The notes under the pieces were generated by a model. It saw nothing but the letters and a program-made list of their open reading frames with translations, did not search any database and had not been told where the DNA came from. A stretch of 64,000 bases of DNA from Dasyornis broadbenti (lineage: Eukaryota > Chordata > Aves > Passeriformes > Dasyornithidae): positions 1,519,485 through 1,583,484 of the forward strand of contig VZRN01004248.1 in NCBI GenBank assembly GCA_013397935.1, given 5' to 3'. Positions within the stretch are counted from its first letter, which is position 1. Every line of letters begins with the position of its first letter. Below, in pieces: positions 62,132-64,000 of the stretch. The position numbers and the translations under genes were made by a program.

Positions 62132-63612
62132 GTACCTGCTGGAGCTGGGGACCTCGGGTCAGGCAGGTGACACCGGGAAACGGCTGAGAATTGCAGCAGA
62201 TTTTATCAGCAATCTCCCCCTCGCATCAGGGAGGTGCAGCAAATCCTCTCTGTGCTGTTTCTTGCCTTTGAAATATATCAGGTGATGCAGGTATTTACTC
62301 CTGGCCTTCTGGAAATCTTTGCAGTGAGTGGAGGTTGTCAGTAGGTACAAGATTTTTCTTAGCTAAGATTTTTCTTAACATACTACAAAATTAAAAACTT
62401 CTGCTCAGCTTGTTTTTCTTTGTAGTTAGGTTGTTTTCTTTTTTTTCTTTCTTTTTTTTTTTTTTTTTTTTTTTTTTGCTTTTGGCACTGAGTACTAATA
62501 TCCATCTCAGGGAATGTTGTTTCCTCTGCTCTCCATGGACTCCTCCCCTCAAAAGGGCATCACTCGTGCATGGCAGAGTTCCCAAGCTGCAGCAGCACCC
62601 AGAGAGAAGGTGCTCCAAAGTGCCAGCCTTTGGCCACTGTTAGCCTTTTCCCCCATGCCTGCTGCCCCCTGCTGCCCTGGGAGGCTCACATGTAGGAAGG
62701 GATCGGATGGGGAAGGGGCTGAAAACCAGAAAATCTGTAAAACTTTCAACTGGCTATTTAGTTGTGTGTAACCTTGCGGGGGAAAAGATTGTTGAGTTTT
62801 CTATGTTTTTGTTGTTGTTGTTAATTTAGGTGAACCAACTAAATGCCCTTTGACTGGAAAAACTCGGAGAAGTGACGACATCATTAAAAAAATATGTAGG
62901 AGGTGGTCATGGTTTTGAATGATGTTTCTGTTTGGAGCGCCATTTTCTGGATTCAGTCATCAAAAAACACTTAAGTGTCTCCAAGCCAAGAATCTGAAGA
63001 GATTTGTTTTGCTATCAAGTACCGAGGGTGTATTTTACCCAGGAGGTGGCACTGTGTGTAGTGTTTTGAGTCTCCTCATCTCCCTGTCCCATGTCAACAA
63101 GAGCTGGAATGTTTGTGAGCAGGGCCAGCGCGCATTCCAGAGGCGGTTGGTTTCCTCATCTCACCAGCATGTCACACCAAAGTTGCTTTTAATTTCTGGG
63201 GAAATTAGAACTTATTTCAAGACAGCCTCGCGTCCCAAGGTGAACTTCCAATCCTTAGAAAAGGGCAGATCAGCTCAGGCAACTCATCAGTGACTCCCTT
63301 GGCCATCTGATTTCAGAAAACTCATGATAGCTGGATCCAAACTGGAATACTCGTTATTTGGGGGCTTAAAGACGCCAGATTTGGAGACCAGCAAACTTCT
63401 TAATCTGCTGTTTAGCAAATCACTGGCTTCTCTTCTGGTTTCAGTCCCTCCAGGGAGCAGCAAGGGACGCAGTGAGGTTTGCCATCGATGCTGGGTACCG
63501 CCACTTCGACTGTGCCTACATGTACCAGAACGAGAGCGAGATCGGGGATGCACTGCGGCAAAAGATGGAGGAGGGCGTGGTGAGGCGAGGAGAGCTCTTC
63601 GTTGTCAGCAAG
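62066..63612 (+). CDS. Aldo-keto reductase family 1 (AKR1B/AKR1E-like), 5' part
   Basis: First two exons of an NADPH-dependent carbonyl reductase with a TIM-barrel fold: 62066-62131 and 63445-63612, 78 residues. The rest lies beyond the window. The ATG has a good context (GCCCATGG). Exon 1 encodes LELPTGARMPILGLGTWQ, the first barrel strand. Exon 2 encodes FAIDAGYRHFDCAYMYQNE, with catalytic Asp44 and Tyr49 and, as its last residue, Lys78 of VVSK, the third tetrad member. Exon 2 is 168 bp with phase 0 at both ends, as in AKR1B genes. The His of the tetrad lies in a later exon. The N-terminal motif fits AKR1B, while RHFDCAY also fits AKR1E2. I cannot decide the member, so no symbol is given. 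Confidence 0.9.
62431..62477. repeat. T-rich tract in AKR intron 1
   Basis: Nearly pure T run with a few C and G bases. It is prone to length error in assembly. Confidence 0.85.
63445..63612 (+). CDS. AKR1-like exon 2
   Basis: 56 codons after TGGTTTCAG, from SLQGAARDAVRFAIDAGYRH to GELFVVSK, donor GTGTGT. Contains the PROSITE-type aldo-keto reductase signature around GYRHFDCA. Confidence 0.92.
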
Positions 63613-64000
63613 GTGTGTCCCTGGATAATGTGTGCCACTCCAGGCAGCTCCAGGGGGCAGAGACAAGGTCCTGATATCCAAAGAGCCATGGCATGAAGCT
63701 GGTGTGGGAATTAACTCCTCTCTGTTGGGACAAATCAGTTTGGGGATGGGGGGGGAAGGAACAGGTCAAGCCTTGAAAAAAAAAAAAGGCTTGGTTTGAG
63801 AGGGGGTTTTTTTGTAGTCCATATCCATTGTCAGCCATGGAGACAGGAACTGAGGCCGTGCTCTCGGTGGCCTCTGGGATAGGAAGCCGGGCTATTGTGT
63901 TCATGGTGGCTCCCGCTGCGCCGCCGGCCTCAGCCTCTCCACTCCTCTGTGTTGTGCTTTGTTTTGTTTTTTCCCCCAACAATGGTAGGAAAAATAAAGT
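63613..64000 (+). other. AKR-like intron 2 (partial)
   Basis: No third AKR exon (LWCT-type block) is found before the window ends. A 12-13 base A run near 63777 is flanked by short CAAGCC and GGCTTG arms. Confidence 0.6.

Noticed and set aside
63613..64000. Search for AKR exon 3 at the right edge
   Set aside because: No LWCT-like block or acceptor with a fitting frame was found, so the gene continues outside the window.
1..64000. CRISPR arrays, operons, phage or other prokaryotic defence systems
   Set aside because: The DNA is vertebrate nuclear. The tandem arrays found lack unique spacers and lie outside any such context.

Overview
This window is vertebrate nuclear DNA, almost certainly from a bird. 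The signs are multi-exon genes with GT-AG introns, fairly short introns, several fragments of CR1 LINEs (the dominant bird retroposon), GC-rich CpG-island promoters (two of the three assembly gaps lie in such DNA), and a gene order of PEX26, TUBA8, USP18 matching human 22q11. I cannot tell the species. The three runs of N are at 11364-11686, 35947-35965 and 50531-50621.

Layout. From 1 to about 34.9 kb I find no convincing coding exon. The stretch holds a strong CpG island at 11.0-12.15 kb, a weaker CpG-rich patch at 19.0-19.5 kb with a good minus-strand splice donor, an old CR1 fragment at 14.44-14.79 kb, short simple repeats, and a possible degenerate LTR near 29.0-29.4 kb. By synteny, the island is likely the 5' end of MICAL3 read on the minus strand, with the first 11 kb being its 5' intron. 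That is inference, since no MICAL3 coding exon is visible.

Four plus-strand genes follow. PEX26 (35775-38979, five coding exons) encodes the peroxisomal tail-anchored receptor for the PEX1-PEX6 ATPase; a CR1 lies within about 60 bp of its start codon and splits its CpG island. TUBA8 (41878-46494, five exons, the first carrying only the ATG) encodes an alpha-tubulin. It ends two residues early through what looks like a single GAA-to-TAA change, with the old TTT and TAA codons still following. Two minisatellites (25-bp and 42/74-bp units) lie just past its poly(A) signal. USP18 (noncoding exon 1 near 48.3-48.59 kb; ten coding exons 51617-59169) encodes the interferon-induced deISGylase with an intact catalytic triad, behind a promoter with two ISRE-like sites. 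The first two exons of an AKR1-type aldo-keto reductase (62066-62131 and 63445-63612) begin a gene that runs off the right edge.

The genes are neighbours by conserved synteny and do not form a pathway. I see no bacterial, phage, CRISPR or other defence-type system. The most unusual signal is the shortened TUBA8 C-terminus. All exon borders come from reading splice sites and maintained reading phase by eye, with comparison to remembered human orthologs; no search was run.
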